The notes: generated by a model not told the origin, from the letters alone. A stretch of DNA of 64,000 nucleotides from Ichthyenterobacterium magnum (GCF_003610635.1 NZ_RAQJ01000002.1:1-64000), one strand, 5' to 3'; counted from the first letter of the stretch, positions 16,947 through 26,302 are shown. A program made the numbers and translations.

Positions 16947-18395
16947 CTAATAATAAGTATGACGTCTTACTTTTGCTATGTATTTTGCTAATCTTATTAC
17001 TTGATGGCTGTAACCATATTCGTTATCATACCATATATATAGCAATGTGTTTTTTCCGTCAGCTCTAACAATAGTTGCTTTACTATCATAAATTGAAGGC
17101 GCAGAACTACCAACAATATCACTTGATACTAGTTCGTCGCTCATTTCATATTTAATTTGCTCAACCAAATCACCTTCTAAAGCATACTTTTTCATTACTG
17201 CATTAATGCCATCAACAGAAGTTGATTTTTCTAGCTCTAAATTTAATATAGCTAGAGAACCATTAGGTACAGGAACACGAATTGCGTTTGATGTAAGTTT
17301 TCCTTCAAATGAAGGTAAAGCTTTAGATACTGCACTTCCAGCTCCAGTTTCGGTAATTACCATATTTAAACCAGCTGCACGTCCGCGTCTGTATTTTTTA
17401 TGAAAATTATCTACTAAGTTTTGATCGTTAGTATAAGCATGTATTGTTTCTAAATGACCACTAATAACTCCAAATGAATCTTCCATAGCTTTTAAAATAG
17501 GAGTGATTGCATTTGTTGTACAAGATGCAGCAGAGAAAATATCTACTTTATCAGGATTGTTTTCAAAGTGATTTACACCGTGTACAATATTTGGTACACC
17601 TTTACCTGGTGCAGTTAATAATACTTTATCAACTCCTTTAGAGGCTAAGTGCCTACTTAATGCTTCTTTATCTCTAAAAGCACCTGTATTATCAATAACT
17701 AAAGCGTTGTTAATTCCGTATTTTGTATAGTCAATATCTTCTGGCGCATTAGCCGAAATAATATTTACAGTTGTTCCGTTTATAAGAAGTGCGCTGTTGT
17801 CTATATCTGCAACTACAGTTCCTGAAAAATCACCATGAACTGAATCGTTACGTAATAGAGAAGCTCTTTTTTCTAAAACAGTTTTATCTATAGCTCCACG
17901 AGTTACAATGGCTCTTAAACGAAGTTGGCTTCCTTTACCAGTTCTAGTCATTAATTCTCTAGCCACTAAACGGCCAATTCTACCAAAACCATAAAGAATT
18001 ACATCTTTAGGCTCAATAGCTTCATCCTTATTTGCATCTTTTAGTTTGTCTGCAACAAAAGCTGTGGCATTACTATATTTTTGATCTTCTAAATGATACT
18101 CGTAAGTTAATTTACCAATGTCTAGTTTTGCAGGAGGCAAGTCAAGAGTCTTTATCGCTTGAGCAATTTCAACTGAATCAAAAATAGAAATTGGTTTTTG
18201 TACAAACTCTCCAGCATATTCATGAAGATTTAAAATTTCACTTACATTTCTGTCTATTAATTGATTTCTAAAAAGTACAAGTTCAATAGATTTGTCGTAC
18301 CAAAGGTCACTAACAATCTTTATAAACTCTACTGTTGCTCTTCTACGATCTGCTTGAAAAGCTAATTCCTTTTCATAAGTTCCGTTCAAACTCAT
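16947..18395 (-). CDS. gap: Glyceraldehyde-3-phosphate dehydrogenase, long form
   Basis: The enzyme oxidises glyceraldehyde 3-phosphate with NAD(P) and phosphate in glycolysis, or the reverse in gluconeogenesis. The 482 residues are about 145 longer than common GAPDH. The extra length is an N-terminal helical extension (1-130) before the Rossmann motif GFGRIGR at 136-142. The catalytic cysteine is Cys292 in SAASCTTNAI, and the catalytic His is in ETIHAYTNDQ. YDNEYGYSHQ near the end closes the NAD site. This long type is common in flavobacteria, often beside a short GAPDH elsewhere in the genome. A direct choice of NAD or NADP is not possible from the sequence by eye. The gene is likely monocistronic. 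Confidence 0.95.
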   Translation of the reverse strand: MSLNGTYEKELAFQADRRRATVEFIKIVSDLWYDKSIELVLFRNQLIDRNVSEILNLHEYAGEFVQKPISIFDSVEIAQAIKTLDLPPAKLDIGKLTYEYHLEDQKYSNATAFVADKLKDANKDEAIEPKDVILYGFGRIGRLVARELMTRTGKGSQLRLRAIVTRGAIDKTVLEKRASLLRNDSVHGDFSGTVVADIDNSALLINGTTVNIISANAPEDIDYTKYGINNALVIDNTGAFRDKEALSRHLASKGVDKVLLTAPGKGVPNIVHGVNHFENNPDKVDIFSAASCTTNAITPILKAMEDSFGVISGHLETIHAYTNDQNLVDNFHKKYRRGRAAGLNMVITETGAGSAVSKALPSFEGKLTSNAIRVPVPNGSLAILNLELEKSTSVDGINAVMKKYALEGDLVEQIKYEMSDELVSSDIVGSSAPSIYDSKATIVRADGKNTLLYIWYDNEYGYSHQVIRLAKYIAKVRRHTYY

Positions 18396-18484
18396 TGTGT
18401 TAAATTTTTGTGTGTTGTTGTGTTAAAATTTTTGCAAAAATAATACATTTCAAACGTTTTTTAAGTCTTTATTATAGAAAATAA

Positions 18485-18522
18485 AAACCCCTTTAATAAC
18501 ATTAGTACTAAAGGGGTTTTAT
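18485..18522 (-). terminator. Intrinsic terminator of htrA
   Basis: The stem AAAACCCCTTTA / TAAAGGGGTTTT is about 20 bases past the htrA stop in the minus direction. It separates htrA from gap. Confidence 0.85.
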
Positions 18523-18539
18523 ATATTAATATTAGATGT

Positions 18540-19955
18540 TTATCTAAAAATAAATTGTTCTCGTTTTCCTTGTCTATTGATAAGTCCAATTTTATCAATA
18601 TTATCTTCAAGTGTGTTACCGTATTTTTCTTTAATGGTTTTTAAATCCTCAACACTATTGATTTTTTTATCATTAATATCTGTAATAATATAACCTTTAG
18701 TAATCCCTAATTTTGAATATAACCAAGAGTTTTTATTCTCTTGAACAACAACACCATGGCTGATATCATTTTGTTTTTTAAAGTTATCTGGCAGATTTTT
18801 TAATTGCATGTTCATAAAATCAAAAGTTAATATTTCATTTTTTGATAATGTAACAGAAAATGTTTTTACTTTATCATCTCTTAGTAGCTCTACATTTACA
18901 ACATCATTAGGTCTTTTAGTACTTAAATAACCGCTTAAGTCTGAAAATTTTGAGATTTCTATATCATCTAATTTTTTAATAATGTCTCCACTCTGTATTC
19001 CAGCTTTTTTAGCTCCAGAGTTTTCGGTAACCTCGCTTATATAAACACCATTTATTTCGTTTAATCCTTGATCTATTGCTTCTTTTGAGTTTTTGTTAAG
19101 TATTGATACGCCTAAAATTCCTGTTTGTACATCACCAAATTCCATTATATCTTCAACTACTTTTCTAGCAATATTACTTGGCACAGCAAAGGAGTAACCA
19201 ATGTATGAACCAGTTTGAGATGAAATTGCTGTATTAATGCCAACTAATTCTCCACTAGAGTTTACCAAAGCGCCACCTGAGTTTCCTGGATTTACCGCTG
19301 CATCTGTTTGAATAAAGGATTGTGAGTTTCTTCCAGATAAATCTCTTGCTTTAGCACTAATAATACCAGCAGTAACTGTAGATGTTAAGTTAAACGGATT
19401 ACCAACTGCTAAAACCCATTCTCCAATTTTTGCAGCGTCAGAATCGCCAAATGTAACAAAAGGCAATTCGTTGTCGGCATTAACTTTTAACAATGCAATA
19501 TCTGTTTTTGCATCTGTACCAATAAGCTCAGCATCATAAATTTTATTATTGTTTAAAGTAATCGATATATTTTGAGCACCATCAATAACGTGGTTGTTTG
19601 TAATAATATAGCCATCTGGAGATATAATCACACCACTACCAGTTCCTATTTGTGGTCTTTGTGAACGTCTTCCAAAAAATAAATCTTCAAAAGTAAGTTG
19701 CCCAGAACTCATTGTGGTATTTTTAACATGTACAACAGCATGTATTGTTTTTTCTGCAGCATTAACAAAGCTTGGATGCGCCTCATCTATTAAATTTGCT
19801 GTCGATGTTTTATAATTTGTAGGAATAAAATGAGGTTGTTCCTGCTGAGATTGCATTGAAATTGATTCGTTTTTTTCAATCCATAATTTGTAGGCAGACA
19901 ATGTTATTGCTCCACCTAATACAGAAACAAACACTAAGGTTAAAATCTTCTTCAT
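18540..19955 (-). CDS. Do/HtrA-family periplasmic serine protease
   Basis: HtrA/DegP-type proteases degrade or refold damaged envelope proteins. The 471-residue protein has an N-terminal signal anchor (3-24), a trypsin-like domain with the full triad (His122 in NNHVIDG, Asp152 in TDIALLKV, Ser226 in GNSGGALV), then two PDZ domains (about 285-370 and 385-465). The GTGSGVIISPDGYIITN approach to the histidine is typical. It is transcribed away from dapF from a shared 147-base region with three TTTAACG(A/T) repeats. It has its own terminator. Assigning DegP or DegQ is not possible by eye. Confidence 0.95.
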   Translation of the reverse strand: MKKILTLVFVSVLGGAITLSAYKLWIEKNESISMQSQQEQPHFIPTNYKTSTANLIDEAHPSFVNAAEKTIHAVVHVKNTTMSSGQLTFEDLFFGRRSQRPQIGTGSGVIISPDGYIITNNHVIDGAQNISITLNNNKIYDAELIGTDAKTDIALLKVNADNELPFVTFGDSDAAKIGEWVLAVGNPFNLTSTVTAGIISAKARDLSGRNSQSFIQTDAAVNPGNSGGALVNSSGELVGINTAISSQTGSYIGYSFAVPSNIARKVVEDIMEFGDVQTGILGVSILNKNSKEAIDQGLNEINGVYISEVTENSGAKKAGIQSGDIIKKLDDIEISKFSDLSGYLSTKRPNDVVNVELLRDDKVKTFSVTLSKNEILTFDFMNMQLKNLPDNFKKQNDISHGVVVQENKNSWLYSKLGITKGYIITDINDKKINSVEDLKTIKEKYGNTLEDNIDKIGLINRQGKREQFIFR

Positions 19956-20021
19956 AGTTTTCAGTTTTAAGTAAAATTAAACAACGTTTAAAATTAATTA
20001 TTTATTGAAATGTCAATTTAA

Positions 20022-20053
20022 CTTTAACGATTTTTAACGTCAGTTTTAACGAT
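20022..20053. repeat. Direct repeats TTTAACG(A/T) in the htrA-dapF divergent region
   Basis: TTTAACGAT, TTTTAACGT and TTTTAACGAT occur one after another at 20023, 20032 and 20044. The spacing of about 10 to 11 bases puts them on one face of the helix. They lie between the diverging htrA and dapF starts, as a response-regulator operator would, but this is not shown. Confidence 0.4.
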
Positions 20054-20086
20054 GATTTAACATCAAAATAATCGATGCATTATTCC

Positions 20087-20094
20087 TATATTTG
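20087..20094 (+). promoter_or_regulatory. dapF promoter, -7 box
   Basis: TATATTTG fits TAnnTTTG exactly and ends only 8 bases before the dapF ATG. Transcription would begin at or next to the start codon, giving a leaderless or nearly leaderless mRNA. Confidence 0.6.
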
Positions 20095-20102
20095 CTCTGT
20101 AT

Positions 20103-20879
20103 ATGAAAGTGGAATTTTTTAAATATCAAGGTACCGGAAATGATTTTGTGATGATTGACAATCGTCAACATGTTTTCGATACAAATGATGTAAAGCGTAT
20201 TGCATTTATTTGTGATAGACGTTTTGGTATTGGAGCTGATGGATTGATATTAGTTGAGAATGATGATAAGGTTGATTTTAAAATGATTTATTATAATGCT
20301 GATGCTACGCAAAGCTTTTGTGGTAATGGGAGTAGATGTGCAGTAGCTTTTGCTAAATATCTTGGTATTATAGATAGCACAGCTACATTTGAGGCTATTG
20401 ATGGTATACATAAAGCAACGATTAAAGATGATGTGGTTAAGCTTCAAATACAAGATGTAAAACATGTAGAGCAACATAAAACACATGTTTTTTTAGATAC
20501 TGGTTCTCCGCATCATGTACAATTAGAAGACAATTTGAGTACTATAGATATAAAATCTGAAGGCGCAAAAATTAGATATGCTGAGCCTTATAATAAAGCA
20601 GGAAGCAATGTTAATTTTGTTACTAAAATCGCTAATGGTAGTTTTAGAGTTCGTACCTATGAAAGAGGTGTTGAAGACGAAACCTTATCTTGCGGTACAG
20701 GAGTAACGGCAGTTGCAATTGCTATGAATTATATAGGTGAAACCGAAAAAAATATAGTTGAATTAAAAACCCAAGGAGGAACGCTTCAAGTGTCTTTTGT
20801 AGAAGAAGAAAATACTTATCGAGATATATGGCTCATTGGTCCTGCAAAGCAGGTTTTTAAAGGTACTATAGAATGTTAA
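20103..20879 (+). CDS. dapF: Diaminopimelate epimerase
   Basis: DapF interconverts LL- and meso-diaminopimelate, supplying lysine and the peptidoglycan cross-link residue. The 258-residue protein has both catalytic cysteines: Cys73 in SFCGNGSRCA and Cys197 in TLSCGTGVTAVA, with the typical start FFKYQGTGNDFVMIDN. The length is slightly short but complete. The start is fixed by the family's FFKYQGTGNDF beginning. The next gene (GNAT) overlaps its end by 7 bases, and mltG follows, so this is the head of an operon for cell-envelope functions. dapA is also in this window (41769). Confidence 0.97.
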   Translation: MKVEFFKYQGTGNDFVMIDNRQHVFDTNDVKRIAFICDRRFGIGADGLILVENDDKVDFKMIYYNADATQSFCGNGSRCAVAFAKYLGIIDSTATFEAIDGIHKATIKDDVVKLQIQDVKHVEQHKTHVFLDTGSPHHVQLEDNLSTIDIKSEGAKIRYAEPYNKAGSNVNFVTKIANGSFRVRTYERGVEDETLSCGTGVTAVAIAMNYIGETEKNIVELKTQGGTLQVSFVEEENTYRDIWLIGPAKQVFKGTIEC

Positions 20880-21397
20880 CACTAAAAGGAGAGCATATAT
20901 ATTTAAGAGCTTTAGAGCCTGAAGACTTAAACTTTATTCATGATATTGAAAATGATGAATCTATTTGGGAAATTAGCAGTACAATTACACCGTATTCTAA
21001 ATTCTTAATAAAACAATATTTAGATAATGCGCATAAAGATATTTATGAAGTTAAACAACTACGATTGGTTATTTGTGATTATGATAACGTAGTCTTAGGC
21101 TTGATAGATATTTTTGATTTTGATGCTAAAAATAATAGAGCAGGCGTTGGCGTTTTAATTAAAGATAATAGTAATAGACAAAGAGGTTATGCTAAAGAAG
21201 CTTTGTCATTATTAATTGCATATAGCACAACACATTTAGGTTTGCATCAGTTATATTGTAATATTTCTGAAGATAACGTAGCAAGTTTAAAATTGTTTGA
21301 AGGTCAAGGCTTTTATAAAATTGGATTAAAAAAAGATTGGAACTACGTTAATGGTTCTTATAAAAACGAATATTTACTACAACGAATTAAAAATTAA
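20873..21397 (+). CDS. GNAT acetyltransferase, RimJ/RimL type
   Basis: The 174-residue protein has the RimJ/RimL layout: LKGEHIYLRALEPEDLNF at the N-terminus, the RLVICDYDNVVLGLIDIFDFD strand region (shown here in part), the acetyl-CoA loop RQRGYAKEALSLLI and the closing ASLKLFEGQGFYKIG. Such enzymes acetylate the N-termini of proteins or small molecules. The acceptor is unknown. It starts inside dapF and ends directly at the mltG start codon, so it is translated from the dapF operon. Confidence 0.9.
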   Translation: MLTLKGEHIYLRALEPEDLNFIHDIENDESIWEISSTITPYSKFLIKQYLDNAHKDIYEVKQLRLVICDYDNVVLGLIDIFDFDAKNNRAGVGVLIKDNSNRQRGYAKEALSLLIAYSTTHLGLHQLYCNISEDNVASLKLFEGQGFYKIGLKKDWNYVNGSYKNEYLLQRIKN

Positions 21398-22441
21398 ATG
21401 TATATAAAAAAAATACTTTGGGCTATCGCGCTTATAGGAATTGTAATCGCAGCATTTTTCGCTTATTATGTTTATAATGCAATGTTTTCACCTAATACAG
21501 CTTTCAATAATGAGGAAGCATACATTTACGTACCAACAGGGTCAAGTTATAATGATGTTAGAGAACAATTAGAACCTTTATTAAATGATATCGATGCTTT
21601 TGATGCATTAGCTGAAAGAAAAAAATATAATACAAATATTAAGGCAGGTAAGTATATCATTAAAAAAGGGATGAATAATAATGATATTATTAATTCTATA
21701 AGAAGTAAGAATACACCAATAAAAGTAGCATTTAATAATCAAGAAAGTTTAGAAAAATTAGCAGGTCGTATAGCAACACAAATTGAAGCCGATAGTACAT
21801 CGTTAATTGAAGCATTCACTAATAAAGCTTTTATGTTTTCTACTGGAATACAAGAAAAAGACTTGCTTGGCATTTTTGTTCCTAATAGTTACGAGTTTTT
21901 TTGGAATACATCTGGAGAGCAATTTAGAGATAGAATGCTCAAAGAGTATAATACGTTTTGGAATGACTCTAGAAAGAATAAAGCTAAAGCCATAGGTTTA
22001 TCTCCAAACGAAGTAATGACTTTAGCATCAATCGTGCATGAAGAATCTAAACAAGCAAGTGAACAACCTAGAATTGCTGGTGTTTATATGAACAGAATTA
22101 GAATTGGTATGCCTTTGCAGGCAGACCCAACTTTAAAATTTGCAGCATATCAATTACCAAAATATAAAAACACTGTTATAAAACGTGTTTTAAATGTGCA
22201 TAAAGAAATTGAGTCACCATATAATACATACAAGAATGCTGGTTTGCCTCCAGGTCTTATTGCTATGCCAGATATATCAGCAATAGATGCTGTTTTAAAT
22301 TATGAAAAGCACAAATACCTTTATTTTGCTGCAGATGCTAAACGTTTTGGCTTTCATAAATTTGCAAAAACACTATCTCAGCATAATGTAAATGCTAGAG
22401 AATATCAGCGTTATTTATCGTCTCAAGGAATAAACAGATAA
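21398..22441 (+). CDS. mltG: Endolytic peptidoglycan transglycosylase MltG (YceG)
   Basis: MltG cleaves nascent glycan strands in the inner membrane and sets their length. The 347-residue protein has one N-terminal membrane helix (6-28) and a YceG domain with MTLASIVHEESKQASE, where the catalytic glutamate lies at 215 or 216, then IAGVYMNRIRIGMPLQADPT and the PYNTYKNAGLPPGLI motif. All key segments are present and the length is normal. Its ATG directly follows the TAA of the GNAT gene. A lysozyme-like gene two genes downstream adds another wall-active protein. Confidence 0.96.
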   Translation: MYIKKILWAIALIGIVIAAFFAYYVYNAMFSPNTAFNNEEAYIYVPTGSSYNDVREQLEPLLNDIDAFDALAERKKYNTNIKAGKYIIKKGMNNNDIINSIRSKNTPIKVAFNNQESLEKLAGRIATQIEADSTSLIEAFTNKAFMFSTGIQEKDLLGIFVPNSYEFFWNTSGEQFRDRMLKEYNTFWNDSRKNKAKAIGLSPNEVMTLASIVHEESKQASEQPRIAGVYMNRIRIGMPLQADPTLKFAAYQLPKYKNTVIKRVLNVHKEIESPYNTYKNAGLPPGLIAMPDISAIDAVLNYEKHKYLYFAADAKRFGFHKFAKTLSQHNVNAREYQRYLSSQGINR

Positions 22442-22454
22442 TTTTTTTTTGAAA

Positions 22455-23357
22455 ATGAAAATCATATATATAGTCGTCATTTTATGTACTATATCTTCAT
22501 ACTCTCAAACTAAGTTAGACAGCTTTTTAACATCAAGTGATACACTTAATATTAAAAGACGAAATGCAGTAGCAATCACTCAATCTTCAATAGCCGCTGT
22601 AACTTTAATTGGGTTAAACCAATTGTGGTATAAAGATTATCCTAGATCTAAGTTTCATACAATAAATGATAATAGTGAATGGATGCAGATGGATAAGCTT
22701 GGTCATGTGTTTTCGTCTTATCAATTAGGTAAAGTAGGAGCAGAGCTTTTAAATTGGAGTGGCGTAAGTGAAAAAAATCAGTTAATTTATGGTTCTACTT
22801 TAGGTTTTAGTTTTTTAACTGCTGTTGAGGTTTTAGATGGTTTTTCTAGCGAATGGGGTTTTTCTTGGGGAGATATGACTGCTAACGCAGCAGGAACTGG
22901 ATTGTATGTTGGACAAGAATTACTTTGGAAAGAGCAGCGTATGACTTTAAAATATTCGTTTCATCAAACCAAGTTTGCTTCACAAAGGCCAGATAAATTA
23001 GGCGAAGGTTTTTTAGAAGAAGTACTAAAAGATTATAATGGACAAACCTATTGGTTAAGTGTTAATGTGCATTCGTTTTTTAAAGAAAGTAAAATTCCTA
23101 AATGGCTTAATGTTGCTTTTGGCTATGGAGCAGACGGAATGCTAACTGGAATAAATGAACCAGAAAGTTCACTATTTATTACTCAAAATAGAACACGACA
23201 ATATTACTTAAGTTTAGATATAGATTTAACTAGAATTAAAACAAATTCTCGCGTATTAAAATCTCTATTAAGTGTTTTTAACTTCGTTAAAGTGCCATTT
23301 CCTACTTTGGAGTTGAACGAGAAAAATGGCTTCAAGCTACATTATATCTACTTTTAA
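22455..23357 (+). CDS. DUF2279-family envelope protein
   Basis: I start this gene at the ATG at 22455, as the frame's earlier TTG (22449) adds only two codons. The signal peptide is MKIIYIVVILCTISSYSQ. The mature part has the DUF2279 hallmarks: MDKLGHVFSSYQLGKVGAELL, GFSFLTAVEVLDGFSSEWGFS and GDMTANAAGTGLYVGQELL (each cited in part), with several hydrophobic stretches that could be membrane strands or helices. The protein has about 300 residues and its function is unknown. It sits 13 bases after mltG, so it probably belongs to the same operon. A role in the cell envelope is inferred from context. Confidence 0.85.
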   Translation: MKIIYIVVILCTISSYSQTKLDSFLTSSDTLNIKRRNAVAITQSSIAAVTLIGLNQLWYKDYPRSKFHTINDNSEWMQMDKLGHVFSSYQLGKVGAELLNWSGVSEKNQLIYGSTLGFSFLTAVEVLDGFSSEWGFSWGDMTANAAGTGLYVGQELLWKEQRMTLKYSFHQTKFASQRPDKLGEGFLEEVLKDYNGQTYWLSVNVHSFFKESKIPKWLNVAFGYGADGMLTGINEPESSLFITQNRTRQYYLSLDIDLTRIKTNSRVLKSLLSVFNFVKVPFPTLELNEKNGFKLHYIYF

Positions 23358-23399
23358 CAACACTTTAACAGCTAATTTTCAGTAAATTAAAAATAAGCG

Positions 23400-23407
23400 T
23401 ATATTTG
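23400..23407 (+). promoter_or_regulatory. Promoter -7 box of the lysozyme-like gene
   Basis: TATATTTG fits TAnnTTTG. It predicts a leader of about 53 bases that includes an AAGGT...ACCTT inverted repeat (23421-23450) just before the gene at 23467. Confidence 0.5.
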
Positions 23408-23466
23408 CATGCTGAAATTGTAAGGTGATTTTTGGGGAATAAAAAACCTTACTTAAACTTAGTATT

Positions 23467-24138
23467 ATGATTAAAAATGTAATTAATTATTTTGCTATCC
23501 CTCTAGCTATTGGTGCAGTACTTTACATTGCGCTATCGACGAACGCTTCATTAGATATGAGTAGGTATTCTACTGAAGGACTTGAACTAGATTATACAGT
23601 TTCAAGAGATTTGGCTTTAAATTCAAATGAAACTAAACTTTCCAATTCATTAAATGCTCAAGACCATTTTTTCCCTTTTTTAGGTAAAAGCTACATTGGC
23701 TTTAAAGAAGCTTTGGCTTTTAAAGAGTCTCGTGGTGATTATTTTACTGTAAATACTTTAGGATATTTAGGTAAATATCAATTTGGAAAAGAAACATTAA
23801 AAATGATAGGTATTTACAATCCTAATCAGTTTTTATACAACCCACAATTACAAGAAAAAGCTTTTTTGGCAAATGCTGAGCGTAATAAGTGGATATTAAG
23901 AAAAGATATTAAGAGGTTTACAGGAAAAAGCATTCATGGTGTTTTAGTTACTGAATCAGGAATTTTAGCAGCAGCACATTTAGGTGGACCTGGTAACGTA
24001 AAAAAGTTTTTACGAAGCTATGGTGCTAACAATTTTTCTGATGCTTATGGTGCATCTGTTAAATATTATATGAAAAAGTTTTCAGGTTATGATACATCTT
24101 CAATCATACCAGATAAAAGAGCAAAGGCTACGTTATAA
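23467..24138 (+). CDS. Secreted lysozyme-like (transglycosylase-fold) protein
   Basis: The 223-residue protein has an N-terminal signal anchor (7-25) and a lysozyme-like domain from about residue 75. The segment EALAFKESRGDYFTV contains the likely catalytic glutamate (E in KESRGD). It is followed by TLGYLGKYQFGKETLKMIG and the helix SGILAAAHLGGPGNVKKFL, both typical of the fold. It probably cleaves peptidoglycan in the periplasm. It has its own promoter and is not coupled to the upstream gene. The exact family (soluble lytic type or a bacteriophage-like type) is not clear by eye. Confidence 0.8.
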   Translation: MIKNVINYFAIPLAIGAVLYIALSTNASLDMSRYSTEGLELDYTVSRDLALNSNETKLSNSLNAQDHFFPFLGKSYIGFKEALAFKESRGDYFTVNTLGYLGKYQFGKETLKMIGIYNPNQFLYNPQLQEKAFLANAERNKWILRKDIKRFTGKSIHGVLVTESGILAAAHLGGPGNVKKFLRSYGANNFSDAYGASVKYYMKKFSGYDTSSIIPDKRAKATL

Positions 24139-24144
24139 AATTAG

Positions 24145-24861
24145 TTAGTCTCTGTGTATAATAAAGATTGATGGACGTTTATGTAAATCAATCTTTATTT
24201 TTTTCCATTCATTTACAGTCATCGTTTTAATAAATTCGCTAGGCAGTGTTATATCACAAGCAACACAAACTCTAGTTTGTGGATGCAATGTTTTACAGAT
24301 GTCTTCAAGAATTTGATTATTTCTATAAGGCGTTTCAATAAAGAGTTGTGTTTGATTTTGTTCTAATGAGATACGCTCAAGTCTTTTTAGTGTTGCTTTA
24401 CGTTCACCTTTGTCAATAGGAATATATCCATTAAAAGCAAAACTTTGGCCATTCATTCCAGAGCTCATTAAAGCTAAAACTATAGATGAAGGTCCAACTA
24501 ATGGTACTACTTGGATATTGTTTTGATGTGCTAATTTTACTATATCTGCTCCAGGATCTGCAATGCCTGGACAGCCAGCTTCTGAGAGCAATCCCATAGG
24601 TTTGCCATTTTTACATGCATCTAAAAAACTAGGTAACTCTTCTTCTAAGGTGAATTTGTTTAATAGTTTTAATTTTAATGAAGATTGAGGTTTTCTAGAA
24701 CTTATTTTTTTTATAAAACGTCTTGCTGTTTTTTCGTTTTCAACGATATAATCATCTACCAATTCAATAATTTTTTTTACTGATATTGGTAGAACTTCTA
24801 AAGGTGGATTGTCTCCAAGACGCGTTGGAATTAAATATAGTTTACCATAATTTGAATTCAT
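24145..24861 (-). CDS. SAM-dependent methyltransferase, tetrapyrrole-methylase / RsmI-like
   Basis: The 238-residue protein has the tetrapyrrole-methylase fold used by RsmI, which 2'-O-methylates C1402 of 16S rRNA. Visible motifs are GKLYLIPTRLGD at the start, GLLSEAGCPGIADPGADIVKLA, VPLVGPSSIVLALMSSG, FNGYIPIDKGER and FIETPYRNN (each cited in short). It is shorter than E. coli RsmI (about 286) and lacks its C-terminal domain, as is common in a second flavobacterial paralogue. It ends convergently 6 bases from the lysozyme-like gene. The substrate is not certain. Confidence 0.88.
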   Translation of the reverse strand: MNSNYGKLYLIPTRLGDNPPLEVLPISVKKIIELVDDYIVENEKTARRFIKKISSRKPQSSLKLKLLNKFTLEEELPSFLDACKNGKPMGLLSEAGCPGIADPGADIVKLAHQNNIQVVPLVGPSSIVLALMSSGMNGQSFAFNGYIPIDKGERKATLKRLERISLEQNQTQLFIETPYRNNQILEDICKTLHPQTRVCVACDITLPSEFIKTMTVNEWKKIKIDLHKRPSIFIIHRD

Positions 24862-24866
24862 ACAAT

Positions 24867-26285
24867 CTATTCTATAATAAGTTTACGAATGTTTTTTAAT
24901 CCGTTATTGTCTATAATTTCTACCAAATATAAGCCATTAGAAATAGTATTCATTGGCAATTTTATTATTTGCTCATTAAAATTTGTTACAGATTTTATAA
25001 GCTTTCCTTGAATATCATAGATGTTGATTGTTTGTAATTGGTTACTCAGGTTAGAAAAATCAATGGTTAAAAATTCATTTGCAGGATTAGGGTGCATTTT
25101 TATTTTGTTTAATTGATTTTCATCAACACTTAAATTAGCATCAACTATTTTAAAAATTGAACCCGAATTTATGCCAGCTATATAAAGTTCTTTATTTGCA
25201 TCTTCGCCAAAAGCTACCCATCCATTTCCAGAAAATTGCTGTGTAAAAGACATGTTCCAATTACTACCAGAAGATTCCAAAGTTCCAATTTCATTACTAC
25301 AATAATCTGCAAAAAAGTAAAGCCCTTGTAAGTTTGGATACATTGTACCTCTATATCTAAATCCACCAGAAATAGAACATTTAAAAGGACCGTTACCAGA
25401 ATGATTATACTGAGCTACAGGGAATGTAAGCGTACTTGAAGCTGGACAATCTGTAGAATTAAATATGCTGTTTCCTTCATAGCATCTCCATCCATAGTTT
25501 ATGTTTGGAGTAGATTCAGATACCATATTAATTTCTTCGATACTGTATTGTCCTACATCTGCTATCCATAGTTCATTAGTTTGTGTGTCGAAAGAAAATT
25601 TCCAAGGGTTTCTCAGTCCATATGCCCAAATTTCAGGGCGTGGATCATTAGCACCATCAGCTGAGGTAGCATATGGATTGTCATTTGGGATTGCATAGTT
25701 TTTCCCCGTACTTGTGTTATCAACATCAATACGTAACATTTTCCCAAGGAGTAGTGTTATGTTTTGCGACCTGTCTCCAGGATCTTCTGCAGATCCACCA
25801 TCTCCAGTTGCTATAAATAAATAACCGTTTGAATCAAAAGCTAAATCTCCACCATTATGATTTGCAAAGGGTTGGTTTATGGTCATTAAAATTAATTCTG
25901 AATTGACATCTGCTTCGTTTACTGTGTTTCTTGTGAATCTAGAGATAATAGTATTTCCGCTATTATTAATATAATTTACATAAAAGTGACCGTTAGTAAC
26001 GTAGTTTGGATGAAATGTGAGGCCAAGTAGTCCTCTTTCGTCATTTGGGTCAGTAATATCAACAACTAAATTATCTATGTTTAAAAATGGAGTAGCTTCT
26101 ACAGAACCATCATCATTTAAAATCTTTATAAGTCCTTGTTTTTCAACTACAAAAAGTCTACTGTCTCCAGCATTTTTTATGCTAACCGGCATGTTAAAAC
26201 CAGTTGCAAATGATTCAATTTGTATGTCTTGAGCATTACAAAAAAGCCCAATTAAGGACATAAGTACTAAGGTTAAATTTTTCAT
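24867..26285 (-). CDS. Secreted PQQ-type sugar (glucose/sorbosone) dehydrogenase with T9SS domain
   Basis: The start is placed at the ATG at 26285, where a signal peptide begins (MKNLTLVLMSLIGLFCNAQ); the frame reaches back to 26333. The six-bladed propeller fold of the GSDH family shows ERGLLGLTFHPNYVTNGHFY-type blades (cited in part), NHNGGDLAFDSNGYLFIATGDGG, and EIWAYGLRNPWKFSFD. These proteins oxidise sugars using PQQ and calcium. A T9SS sorting domain ends the protein (MHPNPANEFLTIDF, INIYDIQGKLI), so it is exported to the surface or medium. It follows the phosphatase/dnaA pair but is separated by an AT-rich hairpin. Confidence 0.88.
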   Translation of the reverse strand: MKNLTLVLMSLIGLFCNAQDIQIESFATGFNMPVSIKNAGDSRLFVVEKQGLIKILNDDGSVEATPFLNIDNLVVDITDPNDERGLLGLTFHPNYVTNGHFYVNYINNSGNTIISRFTRNTVNEADVNSELILMTINQPFANHNGGDLAFDSNGYLFIATGDGGSAEDPGDRSQNITLLLGKMLRIDVDNTSTGKNYAIPNDNPYATSADGANDPRPEIWAYGLRNPWKFSFDTQTNELWIADVGQYSIEEINMVSESTPNINYGWRCYEGNSIFNSTDCPASSTLTFPVAQYNHSGNGPFKCSISGGFRYRGTMYPNLQGLYFFADYCSNEIGTLESSGSNWNMSFTQQFSGNGWVAFGEDANKELYIAGINSGSIFKIVDANLSVDENQLNKIKMHPNPANEFLTIDFSNLSNQLQTINIYDIQGKLIKSVTNFNEQIIKLPMNTISNGLYLVEIIDNNGLKNIRKLIIE

Positions 26286-26302
26286 TTTTCTGCTATTTTG
26301 GG

